From contig NZ_BCTX01000058.1 in the NCBI RefSeq assembly GCF_001590985.1, forward strand, positions 1 through 34,127: DNA of 34,127 nt, read 5' to 3'. A model generated the notes under the pieces. The model made no database searches. It was not told where the DNA came from and was given only the letters and a program-made list of their open reading frames with translations. This DNA comes from Novosphingobium naphthalenivorans NBRC 102051. GTDB lineage: Bacteria > Pseudomonadota > Alphaproteobacteria > Sphingomonadales > Sphingomonadaceae. The position numbers were made by a program, and so were the translations under genes. Positions 27,119-34,127 of this stretch are shown here, piece by piece; the stretch's first letter is position 1; each line of letters opens with the position of its first letter.

Positions 27119-28540
27119 ATGACCATGCCTGTAGATTTTCTGGAAGACGCCGCCGAGGTCCTCGGACCGCGCGGCCTCACACGCGAGGCCGACCTCGTCG
27201 AACCCTGGCTCACCGACTGGCGCGGGCGGTTCACCGGCCGGGCCTGCGCCATGGCCTCTCCCGCCAGCACCGAGGAGCTTGCCCGGATCGTCCGGCTTTG
27301 CGCCGCGCATGACGTGCCGATCGTCCCCCAGGGCGGCAACAGCGGCATGTCCGGAGGTGCCACGCCGGACGAATCGGGCCGCGCCCTGCTGCTGTCCCTG
27401 CGGCGGATGAATGCGATCCGGGAGATCGATGTCGAGGCTCGCCGCGTCACTTGCGAAGCCGGCGTGGTGCTGCAAACGCTGCACGAAGCCGCCGAAGACA
27501 AAGGGCTGCGCTTTCCGCTCACGCTGGGCGGCAAGGGATCGGCCACGGTCGGCGGCCTGATCTCGACCAATGCCGGCGGGTGCCAGGTTCTGCGCCATGG
27601 ATCGATGCGCGCGCTGGTGCTGGGGCTGGAAGCGGTCCTGGCCGACGGGCAGGTCTTCTCGATGCTGACGCCGCTCAAGAAGGACAACCGGGGCTTCGAC
27701 CTCAAGCAGCTCCTGATCGGGTCCGAAGGCACGATGGGCATTGTCACTGCCGCCACGCTCAAGCTGCTGCCGGCCGTGGCCGAGCGCGTGGTGATCTGGG
27801 CCGGCCTGCCCTCGATCGGCGCGGCCCGCACACTCCTGCTCCATTGCGAGGACAGCATGGGCGATGCGCTCGAAGGCTTCGAGGTCATGCCGCAGGCCTG
27901 CCTCGATGCCGTGCTCGATCACTTGCCTTCCGCCCGTGCTCCGCTGACAGGCGCCCATGCCTGGCACGCCCTGATCGAAGTCGTCGCCGACCGCGCCTCC
28001 GCGGCCACCTTGCGCGACCGCTGCGAAGCGATGATGGCCGACGCCTTTGGCAAGGACCTTCTCGAAGACGCGGCGATGTCCGTCAGCGAAGCCCAGGCGG
28101 AAGCCTTCTGGCTGCTGCGCGAATCGGTCGCTCCAGCCGAACGCGCGCGCGGTCCGGCCGTCCAGCACGACATCTCCGTCCCGGTGGAAAAGATGCCCGC
28201 CTTCGTCGAGACCACCGCGCCGATGATCGAAGCGGCATGGCCCGGTACCGAAGCCGTCGCCTTCGGCCATCTGGGCGACGGCAATGTGCACTACCACGTC
28301 ATCGCGCCCGACGTTGCAGACGGGCTGGCCTGGCAGAAGAGCGAAGGCAAGGCGATCAGCCGGTACGTGCACGATCTCGTCACAGAATGGGGCGGCTCGA
28401 TTTCGGCGGAACACGGCATCGGCCAGCTCAAGCGCGACGAACTTGCCCGGCTCGGCGATCCGGTGGCCCTGTCGATGCTGCGCGCGGTCAAGCAAGCGCT
28501 CGATCCGCAGGGCCTGCTCAACCCCGGAAAGCTGATCTGA
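27119..28540 (+). CDS. FAD-binding oxidase/dehydrogenase (GlcD/D-2-hydroxyacid type)
   Basis: The 473-residue enzyme belongs to the VAO/PCMH flavoprotein family. An FAD-binding domain is visible at about residues 35-215, with PQGGNSGMSGGA and GGKGSATVGGLISTNAGG. A C-terminal FAD-oxidase domain contains FGHLGDGNVHYHV (metal/substrate histidines), SAEHGIGQLKRDEL and LDPQGLLNPGKL. This is the pattern of D-2-hydroxyglutarate dehydrogenase, D-lactate dehydrogenase and GlcD; the substrate is probably a D-2-hydroxyacid but cannot be fixed. The ATG at 27119 is followed by another at 27125; an open frame begins earlier, at 27089, but in unlikely sequence. It stands alone between divergent and same-direction neighbours. 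Confidence 0.88.
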   Translation: MTMPVDFLEDAAEVLGPRGLTREADLVEPWLTDWRGRFTGRACAMASPASTEELARIVRLCAAHDVPIVPQGGNSGMSGGATPDESGRALLLSLRRMNAIREIDVEARRVTCEAGVVLQTLHEAAEDKGLRFPLTLGGKGSATVGGLISTNAGGCQVLRHGSMRALVLGLEAVLADGQVFSMLTPLKKDNRGFDLKQLLIGSEGTMGIVTAATLKLLPAVAERVVIWAGLPSIGAARTLLLHCEDSMGDALEGFEVMPQACLDAVLDHLPSARAPLTGAHAWHALIEVVADRASAATLRDRCEAMMADAFGKDLLEDAAMSVSEAQAEAFWLLRESVAPAERARGPAVQHDISVPVEKMPAFVETTAPMIEAAWPGTEAVAFGHLGDGNVHYHVIAPDVADGLAWQKSEGKAISRYVHDLVTEWGGSISAEHGIGQLKRDELARLGDPVALSMLRAVKQALDPQGLLNPGKLI

Positions 28541-28666
28541 CCGCGCACGCTTGACCCTGGCTCGCGCAATCCCCGGCTGGCTCAGGCCTGTGCTTGCGTG
28601 TGCCAGACCCAGCCTCTAAAGCGACGCCACGATATTATATGTCTCATTGTTTCCGGAGATAACGCG

Positions 28667-29437
28667 ATGGCCACCGCGCCGCAAAATCCTGCCCTGCCCC
28701 TGTTCTACAAGGATCTCACCCCGCTCAATTCGCAGCAGCATGCGAACTGGAAGACCCGGGCCACCGACAAGGCCACCTGGCTCGTCGGCGTCAACTCGAT
28801 CCCGCTGACGGTCGAGGAGTTCCCGCAGGCGCAGCGCAATTTCCCGATCATCTTCACGACCGGCGAAAACCCGATTCCGCTGGCGCTGATGGGCATGAAC
28901 GAAGGCGTCAATGTCTTCGTGGAAGAAGACGGCACGCTGAACACGCCGGTCTATATTCCGGCTTATGCCCGCCGCTACCCCTACATGCTCGCCAAGCTGC
29001 GCCCCGACAGCGAAGAGCTTTCGCTCTGCGTCGATCCGACCAGCGACCTGATCGGCGAGTTCGAGGACGGCCAGCCCCTGTTCGATGGCGCCGAGCCGAC
29101 CGAAGCCACGAAGAACATGCTCAAGTTCTGCGAGAACTTCGAGATCGCCGGCACCAAGACCGGCAATTTCATGAACGAGCTCAAGAAGCACAACCTGCTG
29201 ATGGACGGTGAGCTCAACATCGACACCGGCGACGGCAAGCCGTTCAACTATCGCGGCTTCCAGATGATCGACGAGACCAAGCTGCGCGAAGTGCGCGGGG
29301 ACGTGCTGCGCCAGTGGAATCAGAACGGCCTGCTGCCGCTGATCTACGCGCACTTGTTCTCGCTGGAACTGGTCCGCGACATTTTCGGCCGCCAAATGGC
29401 GCAGGGCAAGATGCCGCAGCCGGCCATGACCGTCTGA
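28667..29437 (+). CDS. sapC: SapC-family protein
   Basis: The 256-residue protein fits the SapC family (named after a Campylobacter S-layer-associated protein): FYKDLTPLNSQQHANW at the start, VGVNSIPLTVEEFPQAQRNFPIIF, YIPAYARRYPYML and ENFEIAGTKTGNFMNEL. No signal peptide is present. In other proteobacteria such genes often accompany TonB-dependent receptors or tryptophan halogenase-like genes; here it is alone. The ATG at 28667 is preceded by CCGGAGATAACGCG, a proper ribosome binding site. The function is not established. Confidence 0.88.
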   Translation: MATAPQNPALPLFYKDLTPLNSQQHANWKTRATDKATWLVGVNSIPLTVEEFPQAQRNFPIIFTTGENPIPLALMGMNEGVNVFVEEDGTLNTPVYIPAYARRYPYMLAKLRPDSEELSLCVDPTSDLIGEFEDGQPLFDGAEPTEATKNMLKFCENFEIAGTKTGNFMNELKKHNLLMDGELNIDTGDGKPFNYRGFQMIDETKLREVRGDVLRQWNQNGLLPLIYAHLFSLELVRDIFGRQMAQGKMPQPAMTV

Positions 29438-29560
29438 TTTATAAGGACGTTTCAGATACCAGGGCGGAAGTTATTGCAGAATTGTCACACTTCCGCCCAA
29501 TCTGACAAACCCCAAAAAGCAGTGCTGGACAAATAGCACTCATTTTGCATCGATAAATCA

Positions 29561-29590
29561 CTTGAATGTCGCCTCAGGCATGCGTATGCT
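29561..29590 (+). promoter_or_regulatory. Predicted promoter of the small RNA
   Basis: CTTGAA (29561-29566) and TATGCT (29585-29590) are separated by 18 bases, a good match to a vegetative sigma factor promoter. A start at about 29597 would produce a transcript of about 100 bases ending at the terminator at 29668-29698. Confidence 0.5.
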
Positions 29591-29596
29591 GGCATG

Positions 29597-29698
29597 ACCT
29601 GATCGGCGCTACCCTCATGGCCCGGTTGGGTTTGGTGCACATCGTGCACCTCCTCCCTGAACCTTGGCCACCTCGCGCATTGCGCGGGGTGGTTTTTT
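29597..29698 (+). ncRNA. Predicted trans-acting small RNA, MmgR/suhB (alpha-r8)-like
   Basis: The interval after sapC contains an ordered set of RNA signals: a hairpin GGTGCAC-ATC-GTGCACC (29634-29650), then the unpaired motif CCTCCTCCC (29649-29657, complementary to a Shine-Dalgarno sequence), a short linker TGAACCTTGG, and a strong terminator. Hairpin, CCUCCUCCC and terminator in this order recall the MmgR/suhB RNA family of alphaproteobacteria (called alpha-r8 in rhizobia), which in Sinorhizobium affects polyhydroxybutyrate granules. The 5' end is inferred from the promoter at 29561-29590. No coding frame of merit is present. The family name is from memory. Confidence 0.65.
29668..29698 (+). 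terminator. Strong intrinsic terminator of the small RNA
   Basis: CCACCTCGCGC (29668-29678) pairs with GCGCGGGGTGG (29682-29692) over 11 bp (one G-U) with a 3-base loop, followed by six T. It is far (230 bases) from the sapC stop, which supports a separate short transcript. Confidence 0.88.
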
Positions 29699-29744
29699 AT
29701 CAGGCTCTCGAAGCCAAGCCCGTTGCCATGCCTGTTCGCGCGGA

Positions 29745-30695
29745 TCACTCCGCCGCCAGTGGCCAACCCTTCCCGCCCTGCTCCTGCCCCAGTTCCGACA
29801 CGACATCGGCAAGCCTGCGCACCAGAGCGCTGAGATCCTCGATCACGGCCGCCATGCCCACCCCCGGCTCGACAAGCCCGGAATCGAGATAGCAACTGCG
29901 GTCGATCTCGATCTGAAGCGCATGGATGCCGCCGCGCGGGTCGGCATGACGTTCCAGCACATAGCCGCCGGCGTAAGGCCGGTTATGCGCGGCCTCGCGG
30001 CGCAAGGCCGCCATCTGGGAAAAGGCCGCCGCGATCAACCGGCCATGGCAGCTTGCCCCGAAGCGATCGCCGATCACCACTTCGGTCGGCGCCGCGCCCG
30101 CCCGGACGGGAAGCGGCGGCATCGAATGCAGATCGATCAGCAGCGCGGCGCCCCACCTGTCCCGCAGATTCGTCAGCGCCCCCTCCAATGTCGCGTGGTA
30201 GGGCGCGTGAATTCCCTCAATCCTGCGGGCCAGTTCCGCACTTTCCATCCGCCGGCGCCACAGCTCGCCCACCCCGGTCAAGCGCCGGGGGATGAGGCCG
30301 AGACCACTGCGAACGCGGCGGCTGGGAGAAGTTCCGCCCCCCTTAGGACGATCGGCCTGGGCAAACATGTCCCAGTCGACATCGTCCGGCGCCCGGTTGA
30401 GGTCGATCATCGCGCGCGGGGCATTCGCCATCAGGAGGCTGGCGCCGGTCTCGCGCGCGATGCCTTGCGCGAGCCTGTCGACATAGCGGTCCTCCAGCCG
30501 TAGCGCGACCGATTCGGAATGGCGCATATCGCGCAAAAGCGCGCTCGGATAAGCCCGGCCACCGTGCGGCACTGCGATCAGCACCGGTATCGCCGAAGGC
30601 TCGCTGCCACGCAGGACAAAGGCGGGAATTCCTGGAGCCCCCGGGATCCATCCCCGCCCGCCTTGCGAATCGTTCTCGACCGGACTGTCAGCCAT
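29745..30695 (-). CDS. N-formylglutamate amidohydrolase
   Basis: This 316-residue protein matches the N-formylglutamate amidohydrolase family, zinc enzymes that release formate from N-formylglutamate in histidine breakdown; related members act on other N-acyl substrates. Visible motifs are AVPHGGRAYP (metal-binding His), LEDRYVDRLA, MIDLNRAPDDVD, LLIDLHSMPP and the C-terminal ALQIEIDRSCYLD. No other histidine-degradation gene is nearby. It is divergent from cpdR (147-bp gap), a pairing I know from other alphaproteobacteria. The ATG at 30695 is accepted as start with modest support; residues 1-30 are variable. Confidence 0.88.
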   Translation of the reverse strand: MADSPVENDSQGGRGWIPGAPGIPAFVLRGSEPSAIPVLIAVPHGGRAYPSALLRDMRHSESVALRLEDRYVDRLAQGIARETGASLLMANAPRAMIDLNRAPDDVDWDMFAQADRPKGGGTSPSRRVRSGLGLIPRRLTGVGELWRRRMESAELARRIEGIHAPYHATLEGALTNLRDRWGAALLIDLHSMPPLPVRAGAAPTEVVIGDRFGASCHGRLIAAAFSQMAALRREAAHNRPYAGGYVLERHADPRGGIHALQIEIDRSCYLDSGLVEPGVGMAAVIEDLSALVRRLADVVSELGQEQGGKGWPLAAE

Positions 30696-30842
30696 GCCTG
30701 GAAGCTGGCGCTTTCATCTTGCCGAGTCAAAGCGTCCCGTTCCCGGTCAGTCTGGAATTCGGGCAAGAATGTTAACCGGCAAAGCGCTATGCAGGGGCAA
30801 CAGCACAGCCCCAGTCGCAATGAACAATCTGGAATTCAGACC

Positions 30843-31217
30843 ATGATCCGCATCCTCCTCGCCGAAGACGACCAAGCCATGCGCACCTACCTGGCGCGGG
30901 CGCTTGAGAATGCCGGCTACGACGTGGTCGCCGTCGACCGCGGCTCGGAGGCCCTGCCCTATCTCGAAACCGAGGAATTCGACCTGCTGCTGTCGGACAT
31001 CGTCATGCCCGAGATGGACGGCATCGAACTGGCCCAGCGCTGCGCCGAGGTCTCGCCGATGACCAAGGTCATGTTCATTACCGGCTTCGCCGCCGTCACG
31101 CTGCGCGCCAGCCGCGAGGCGCCCCACGCCAAGGTCCTGTCCAAGCCCTTCCACCTGCGCGATATCGTGATGGAAGTGCAGCGCGTTTTCGGCCTCAGCG
31201 CGCACGCCCAGCTCTGA
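30843..31217 (+). CDS. cpdR: Single-domain response regulator CpdR
   Basis: The 124-residue protein consists of one receiver domain without an output domain. The acidic pocket is EDD (residues 8-10), the phosphorylated aspartate is Asp52 in LLLSDIVMPEMDG, and the conserved lysine is in LSKPFHLRDIV. Length, sequence and neighbours fit CpdR, which in Caulobacter, when unphosphorylated, directs ClpXP to degrade CtrA and other cell-cycle proteins. A TTAACC half-site resembling a CtrA box lies at about 30772-30777, so cell-cycle control is possible but unproved. The start ATG is preceded by weak ribosome-binding sequence only. Confidence 0.9.
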   Translation: MIRILLAEDDQAMRTYLARALENAGYDVVAVDRGSEALPYLETEEFDLLLSDIVMPEMDGIELAQRCAEVSPMTKVMFITGFAAVTLRASREAPHAKVLSKPFHLRDIVMEVQRVFGLSAHAQL

Positions 31218-31240
31218 TGCAAAATTTCCTGCCCAAAGCG

Positions 31241-31268
31241 CTTGCATCGTCAAAAGGGCGACGCTAAA
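31241..31268 (+). promoter_or_regulatory. Possible promoter of tRNA-Val
   Basis: CTTGCA (31241-31246) and GCTAAA (31263-31268) are 16 bases apart and about 60 bases before the tRNA. The match is moderate; it is the best pair visible between cpdR and the tRNA. Confidence 0.35.
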
Positions 31269-31329
31269 GGGCCAGTCCTCCGAGCGGGACAGCCTTCACA
31301 GGATGGCCGCTTTGGGGCTCGAACGGAAT

Positions 31330-31404
31330 GGGCGTATAGCTCAGTGGTAGAGCACTATGTTGACATCGTAGGGGTCGCAAGTTCAATCCTTGCTACGCCC
31401 ACCA
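31330..31404 (+). tRNA. tRNA-Val (anticodon GAC)
   Basis: The 75-base cloverleaf is complete: acceptor stem GGGCGTA with TACGCCC, D arm GCTC-AGTGGTA-GAGC, anticodon arm CTATG-TTGACAT-CGTAG giving anticodon GAC, T arm GCAAG-TTCAATC-CTTGC, and an encoded ACCA end. It decodes GUC and GUU. A terminator follows eight bases later. Confidence 0.95.
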
Positions 31405-31411
31405 TTCCTTG

Positions 31412-31439
31412 AAAACCCGCCGTGAAAACGGCGGGTTTT
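31412..31439 (+). terminator. Intrinsic terminator of tRNA-Val
   Basis: AAAACCCGCCGT (31412-31423) pairs perfectly with ACGGCGGGTTTT (31428-31439) around a GAAA tetraloop; the final T residues lie in the stem. Confidence 0.9.
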
Positions 31440-31762
31440 CTGCTTTCCGGCACGCCTTCCATCCAGATTCCCGCACAAGGCCCGCCCGCCTTGCCGCATG
31501 AGGACCGGTGTGATGCCGGAGCTGGCGCGTCCCCCTATGCTCGACCGGCCAGAGCCCCGAATCACGCAAGCCCGCTTTCGGAAGCCACCGCCGCCGGGCG
31601 CGGCGGCAAGCAGCACTTTGCCTGCCCGCCCCTCCCCGCTTGCAATTTATGTCAGGCTGGTGTCGCAAAACACCGCCTTTAATGCCGATTACCTGCCTTG
31701 CCAGCAGCATCCCGCGTGCCTAAGAGACCCCCAAATTCTCATCCCCAGGGGAGCTATCGCGA
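31440..31762 (+). other. Intergenic region upstream of icd
   Basis: About 320 bases without a gene I would support. It should contain the icd promoter, but no clear -35/-10 pair stands out. AGGGGAGCT just before 31763 is the icd ribosome binding site. No riboswitch or repeat was seen. Confidence 0.4.
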
Positions 31763-32992
31763 ATGGCAAAGATCAAGGTTGTAAACCCCATCGTCGAGAT
31801 GGACGGCGATGAAATGACGCGGATCATCTGGCAGTGGATCCGTGAGCGTCTGATTCTCCCCTACCTCGACATCGACCTCAAGTACTACGACCTCTCGGTC
31901 ACCAAGCGCGACGAGACCGAAGACCAGATCACGATCGACGCCGCCAACGCCACCAAGCAGTATGGCGTCGCCGTCAAGTGCGCCACCATCACGCCGGACG
32001 AAGCCCGCGTCGAGGAATTCAGCCTCAAGAAGATGTGGAAGTCGCCCAACGGCACGATCCGCAACATCCTGGGCGGCGTCGTCTTCCGCGAGCCGATCGT
32101 GATCAGCAACGTCCCCCGCCTGGTTCCGGGCTGGACCGACCCGATCGTCGTCGGCCGTCACGCTTTCGGCGACCAGTACAAGGCCACCGACACCCTGATC
32201 CCCGGCGCCGGCAAGCTGCGCCTGGTGTTCGACGGCGAGAACGGCGAGAAGATCGACCTCGACGTGTTCGACTTCCCGGGCGCGGGCGTCGCCATGGCGA
32301 TGTACAACCTCGACGAATCGATCCGCGACTTCGCCCGCGCCTCGATGAACTACGCGCTCAACCTCAAGTGGCCGCTGTTCCTCTCCACCAAGAACACGAT
32401 CCTCAAGGCCTATGACGGCCGCTTCAAGGATCTGTTCCAGGAAGTCTACGACAGCGAAGGCTTCGCCGAGAAGTTCAAGGCCGCCGGCATCCACTACGAA
32501 CACCGCCTGATCGACGACATGGTCGCCAGCGCGCTCAAGTGGTCGGGCAAGTTCGTCTGGGCCTGCAAGAACTACGACGGCGACGTCCAGTCGGACACCG
32601 TTGCGCAGGGCTTCGGCTCGCTGGGCCTGATGACCTCAGTCCTGCTCTCGCCCGACGGTAAGACCGTCGAGGCCGAAGCCGCCCACGGCACCGTCACCCG
32701 CCACTACCGCCAGCACCAGCAGGGCAAGGCGACCTCGACCAACCCGATCGCCTCGATCTTCGCCTGGACGCGTGGCCTCGCCTATCGCGGCAAGTTCGAC
32801 GAGACCCCGGAAGTCGTGAAGTTCGCCGAAACCCTTGAGCGCGTCTGCATCGAGACCGTCGAGGAAGGCAAGATGACCAAGGACCTCGCGCTGCTGATCG
32901 GCCCGGACCAGAGCTGGATGACCACCGAGCAGTTCTTCGAGGCGATCGTCGAGAACCTCGAAAAGGAAATGGCGGCCCAGGGTCTCGGCTGA
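31763..32992 (+). CDS. icd: NADP-dependent isocitrate dehydrogenase (eukaryotic-type)
   Basis: This enzyme oxidatively decarboxylates isocitrate to 2-oxoglutarate in the citric acid cycle, producing NADPH. The 409-residue protein has the sequence of the homodimeric type also found in eukaryotes: KVVNPIVEMDGDEMTRIIW at the start, ATITPDEARVEEF, KSPNGTIRNILGG (substrate-binding Ser and Arg), GRHAFGDQYKATD, LIDDMVASALKW and GFGSLGLMTSVLLSPDGKTVEAEAAHGTVTRH. AGGGGAG precedes the ATG. A terminator follows the stop. It is the last clearly core gene before the accessory right edge. Confidence 0.97.
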   Translation: MAKIKVVNPIVEMDGDEMTRIIWQWIRERLILPYLDIDLKYYDLSVTKRDETEDQITIDAANATKQYGVAVKCATITPDEARVEEFSLKKMWKSPNGTIRNILGGVVFREPIVISNVPRLVPGWTDPIVVGRHAFGDQYKATDTLIPGAGKLRLVFDGENGEKIDLDVFDFPGAGVAMAMYNLDESIRDFARASMNYALNLKWPLFLSTKNTILKAYDGRFKDLFQEVYDSEGFAEKFKAAGIHYEHRLIDDMVASALKWSGKFVWACKNYDGDVQSDTVAQGFGSLGLMTSVLLSPDGKTVEAEAAHGTVTRHYRQHQQGKATSTNPIASIFAWTRGLAYRGKFDETPEVVKFAETLERVCIETVEEGKMTKDLALLIGPDQSWMTTEQFFEAIVENLEKEMAAQGLG

Positions 32993-33023
32993 TCAGCCAC
33001 CCTGCCTGCCAAGGCTTTCGAAG

Positions 33024-33054
33024 GCCCCCTTCCGGCAACGGGAGGGGGCTTTTT
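33024..33054 (+). terminator. Intrinsic terminator of icd
   Basis: GCCCCCT (33024-33030) pairs with AGGGGGC (33043-33049), with an inner partly paired loop TCCGGCAACGGG, and five T follow (33050-33054). It lies 32 bases after the icd stop. Confidence 0.88.
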
Positions 33055-33082
33055 CGTGGCCGGGCGGCGGGGCCTGCCGCGC

Positions 33083-33254
33083 AAGGTGACACATCAGGTT
33101 GACACGCTTGACACGGTCCAGAGGAAAAACCTGCCACCTTGGGCCGGATGTGTCACCTTAGGGGCCGGATGTGTCACTTTGCGGCGCGAAAGTGTCACCT
33201 TGTGAGGAAACAGGTGTCACCTTGCGCTGCCGCAGTCCCAAAAAGTGTCACCTT
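33083..33254 (+). repeat. Array of TGTCACCTT boxes, about 21-bp phased
   Basis: TGTCACCTT occurs at 33151, 33193, 33215 and 33246, with one-mismatch copies at 33132 (TGCCACCTT) and 33172 (TGTCACTTT). The start-to-start distances are 19, 21, 21, 22 and 31. The first two full units share a longer core, GGGCCGGATGTGTCAC, at 33141 and 33162. An inverted copy, AAGGTGACACATCAGG, is at 33083-33098 and matches the forward unit at 33144-33159 in 15 of 16 bases. Next to it is a tandem 9-bp repeat TTGACACGC/TTGACACGG (33099-33116). Such phasing, two turns of the helix, is seen in replication iterons and at the ends of IS21-, Tn7- or Tn402-type elements, where several transposase sites are lined up. No transposase or replication gene is in sight. 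Confidence 0.8.
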
Positions 33255-33579
33255 GCGCAGCAAGCAACCTGCCCGCGCCGCCACGGTGAAATCCCGTCCG
33301 GAAGGAATATCGACGATTCAAAGAGCCACGACCGGCAGACCGCGCGCAGTATGACAGGCACGGACCGTGTAGGAAAATGGAAGAATGGAAGGAGAATACG
33401 AGGGCCATCGCCCTCGCGCTCCCCATAATCGGCTGCATTGGGTGAGCGTCAGGCGTTTGCGGGAACGGGCCGATTGCGGAATGGCAGTTGTTGGAATTTT
33501 CCGCAGAGAAGCGGACTTTCCGGACACGCCGGCATCCCAGACATTCTGACAGGGATGCAGCCTTCTCAAAAGCTGTCGC
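33255..33579. other. Non-coding stretch right of the repeat array
   Basis: About 325 bases with no reading frame I would defend; the frames present are short and show no domain or ribosome binding site. Nothing resembling an RNA gene or a clear terminator was seen. It may be decayed mobile DNA. Confidence 0.4.
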
Positions 33580-34127
33580 TCATTCATGAGGCCCCGGCAC
33601 GGGGTTGACGGTATTTCCAATTGCAGCATGCGTGCCGGCTGGCACGTAACTCCCTATGAGCCCGATCTCGTCTAGCTCAAATCCTAGAATGTTCACGCTG
33701 CCTTGGTTGCCATCGTGCCGGTTGAAAATCGGCCGCAGCTCTACGCCGCTCGGCGTGGACACTGCGATTTGCTGATGACCACCGACCGTCACAACCTCGT
33801 CATCTTCAATCACGGCTTGTAGCACATCCCACGGCTTTAATGGTGCCGATCCCTCCACCGCTTCCATGATGCGCCCCGATACCCGCGCGCAATCGTCGCC
33901 GAGCGTAAAAAACCGCACATTATCGAACGGCACCTCTTTCACTTCACATTGTGCTTGGGCATCGGCATCGATCGAGACATCGAATACGAAAGCTTGCGAT
34001 GGCGAGGAGGGTTGCGACCTGCCAAATATCACTGCCTCGAAGCAATGAATATCGCTACGTAACCATTGCCTCCGCTCATCAACTACGAGCTTTGCGCATC
34101 GCGCATAAAGGTTGGCCACCACTTCGG
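33580..34127 (-). CDS. Protein of unknown function (5' end beyond window)
   Basis: The leftward frame ends with TGA at 33580-33582 and is open to the window edge, so at least 180 C-terminal residues are seen. A GTG at 34122 is possible, but the frame (EVVANLYARCAKLV) looks like the middle of a helix and the gene probably starts outside. The sequence is acidic, with a beta-rich second half (DDEVVTVGGHQQIAVSTPSG, VNILGFELDEIGLIGSYVPAG) and no signal peptide or transmembrane segment. I do not recognise a family. Its codon use looks less GC-rich than the core genes, in keeping with an accessory region. Confidence 0.6.
   Translation of the reverse strand, partial: EVVANLYARCAKLVVDERRQWLRSDIHCFEAVIFGRSQPSSPSQAFVFDVSIDADAQAQCEVKEVPFDNVRFFTLGDDCARVSGRIMEAVEGSAPLKPWDVLQAVIEDDEVVTVGGHQQIAVSTPSGVELRPIFNRHDGNQGSVNILGFELDEIGLIGSYVPAGTHAAIGNTVNPVPGPHE

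Noticed and set aside
29566..29892. Coding frame in the sapC downstream region
   Set aside because: It crosses the small RNA terminator and the 3' end of the amidohydrolase gene, and has no domain or ribosome binding site.

Overview
The window looks like a chromosomal segment of a GC-rich alphaproteobacterium of the order Sphingomonadales, most like Novosphingobium or a close relative. The reasons are the codon use, the gene content (SapC-family protein, N-formylglutamate amidohydrolase next to cpdR, eukaryotic-type NADP isocitrate dehydrogenase, lapA-pyrF-trpF-trpBA-folC neighbourhood) and several small proteins that I associate with sphingomonads. No rRNA is present, so the genus is inferred.

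Region A (1 to about 6230) is the right-hand part of a genomic island. It carries a leftward pair, a large serine recombinase translationally coupled to a ParB/RepB-type partition protein that runs off the left edge. A divergent helix-turn-helix protein contains four 12-bp repeats. A UvrD/helicase IV-like gene has an N-terminal membrane helix and two C-terminal topoisomerase-type zinc ribbons, but it is interrupted by one in-frame TGA. The island ends in an AT-rich stretch that abuts the last 55 or so codons of radC, so the island appears to have split radC.

Region B (about 6230 to 33054) is ordinary core chromosome. In order: radC remnant, NRDE/TANGO2-family protein, SLC13 transporter, purB, lapA-like, pyrF, a SIMPL-domain protein, a small lipoprotein, trpF, two tandem outer-membrane protein paralogues, trpB, a tiny Cys-rich protein overlapping both trp genes, trpA, folC, a 140-bp MITE-like element, an AmpG-type permease, an rluB-like gene, rsmD, a small secreted protein, a UvrD/PcrA helicase, a DEAD-box RNA helicase, a secreted protein of unknown function, an FAD-linked oxidase, sapC, a predicted MmgR/suhB-like small RNA, N-formylglutamate amidohydrolase, cpdR, tRNA-Val(GAC) and icd. 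The trp genes (last steps of tryptophan synthesis), pyrF and purB make this a biosynthetic block. Several convergent pairs are separated by strong hairpin terminators.

Region C (33055 to the right edge) looks accessory again. It has a series of same-direction TGTCACCTT boxes spaced mostly about 21 bp apart, with one inverted outlying copy, then about 300 bp with no recognisable gene, then a leftward gene of unknown function cut by the window edge.

The most notable points are the island junction in radC with a coupled recombinase-ParB pair, the single-codon inactivation of the island helicase, the MITE-like element sitting exactly in a CTAG that gives stop codons to both flanking genes, the overlooked small gene inside trpBA, the small RNA after sapC, and the 21-bp-phased repeat array after icd. 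All family assignments are from reading the sequence, not from database searches.
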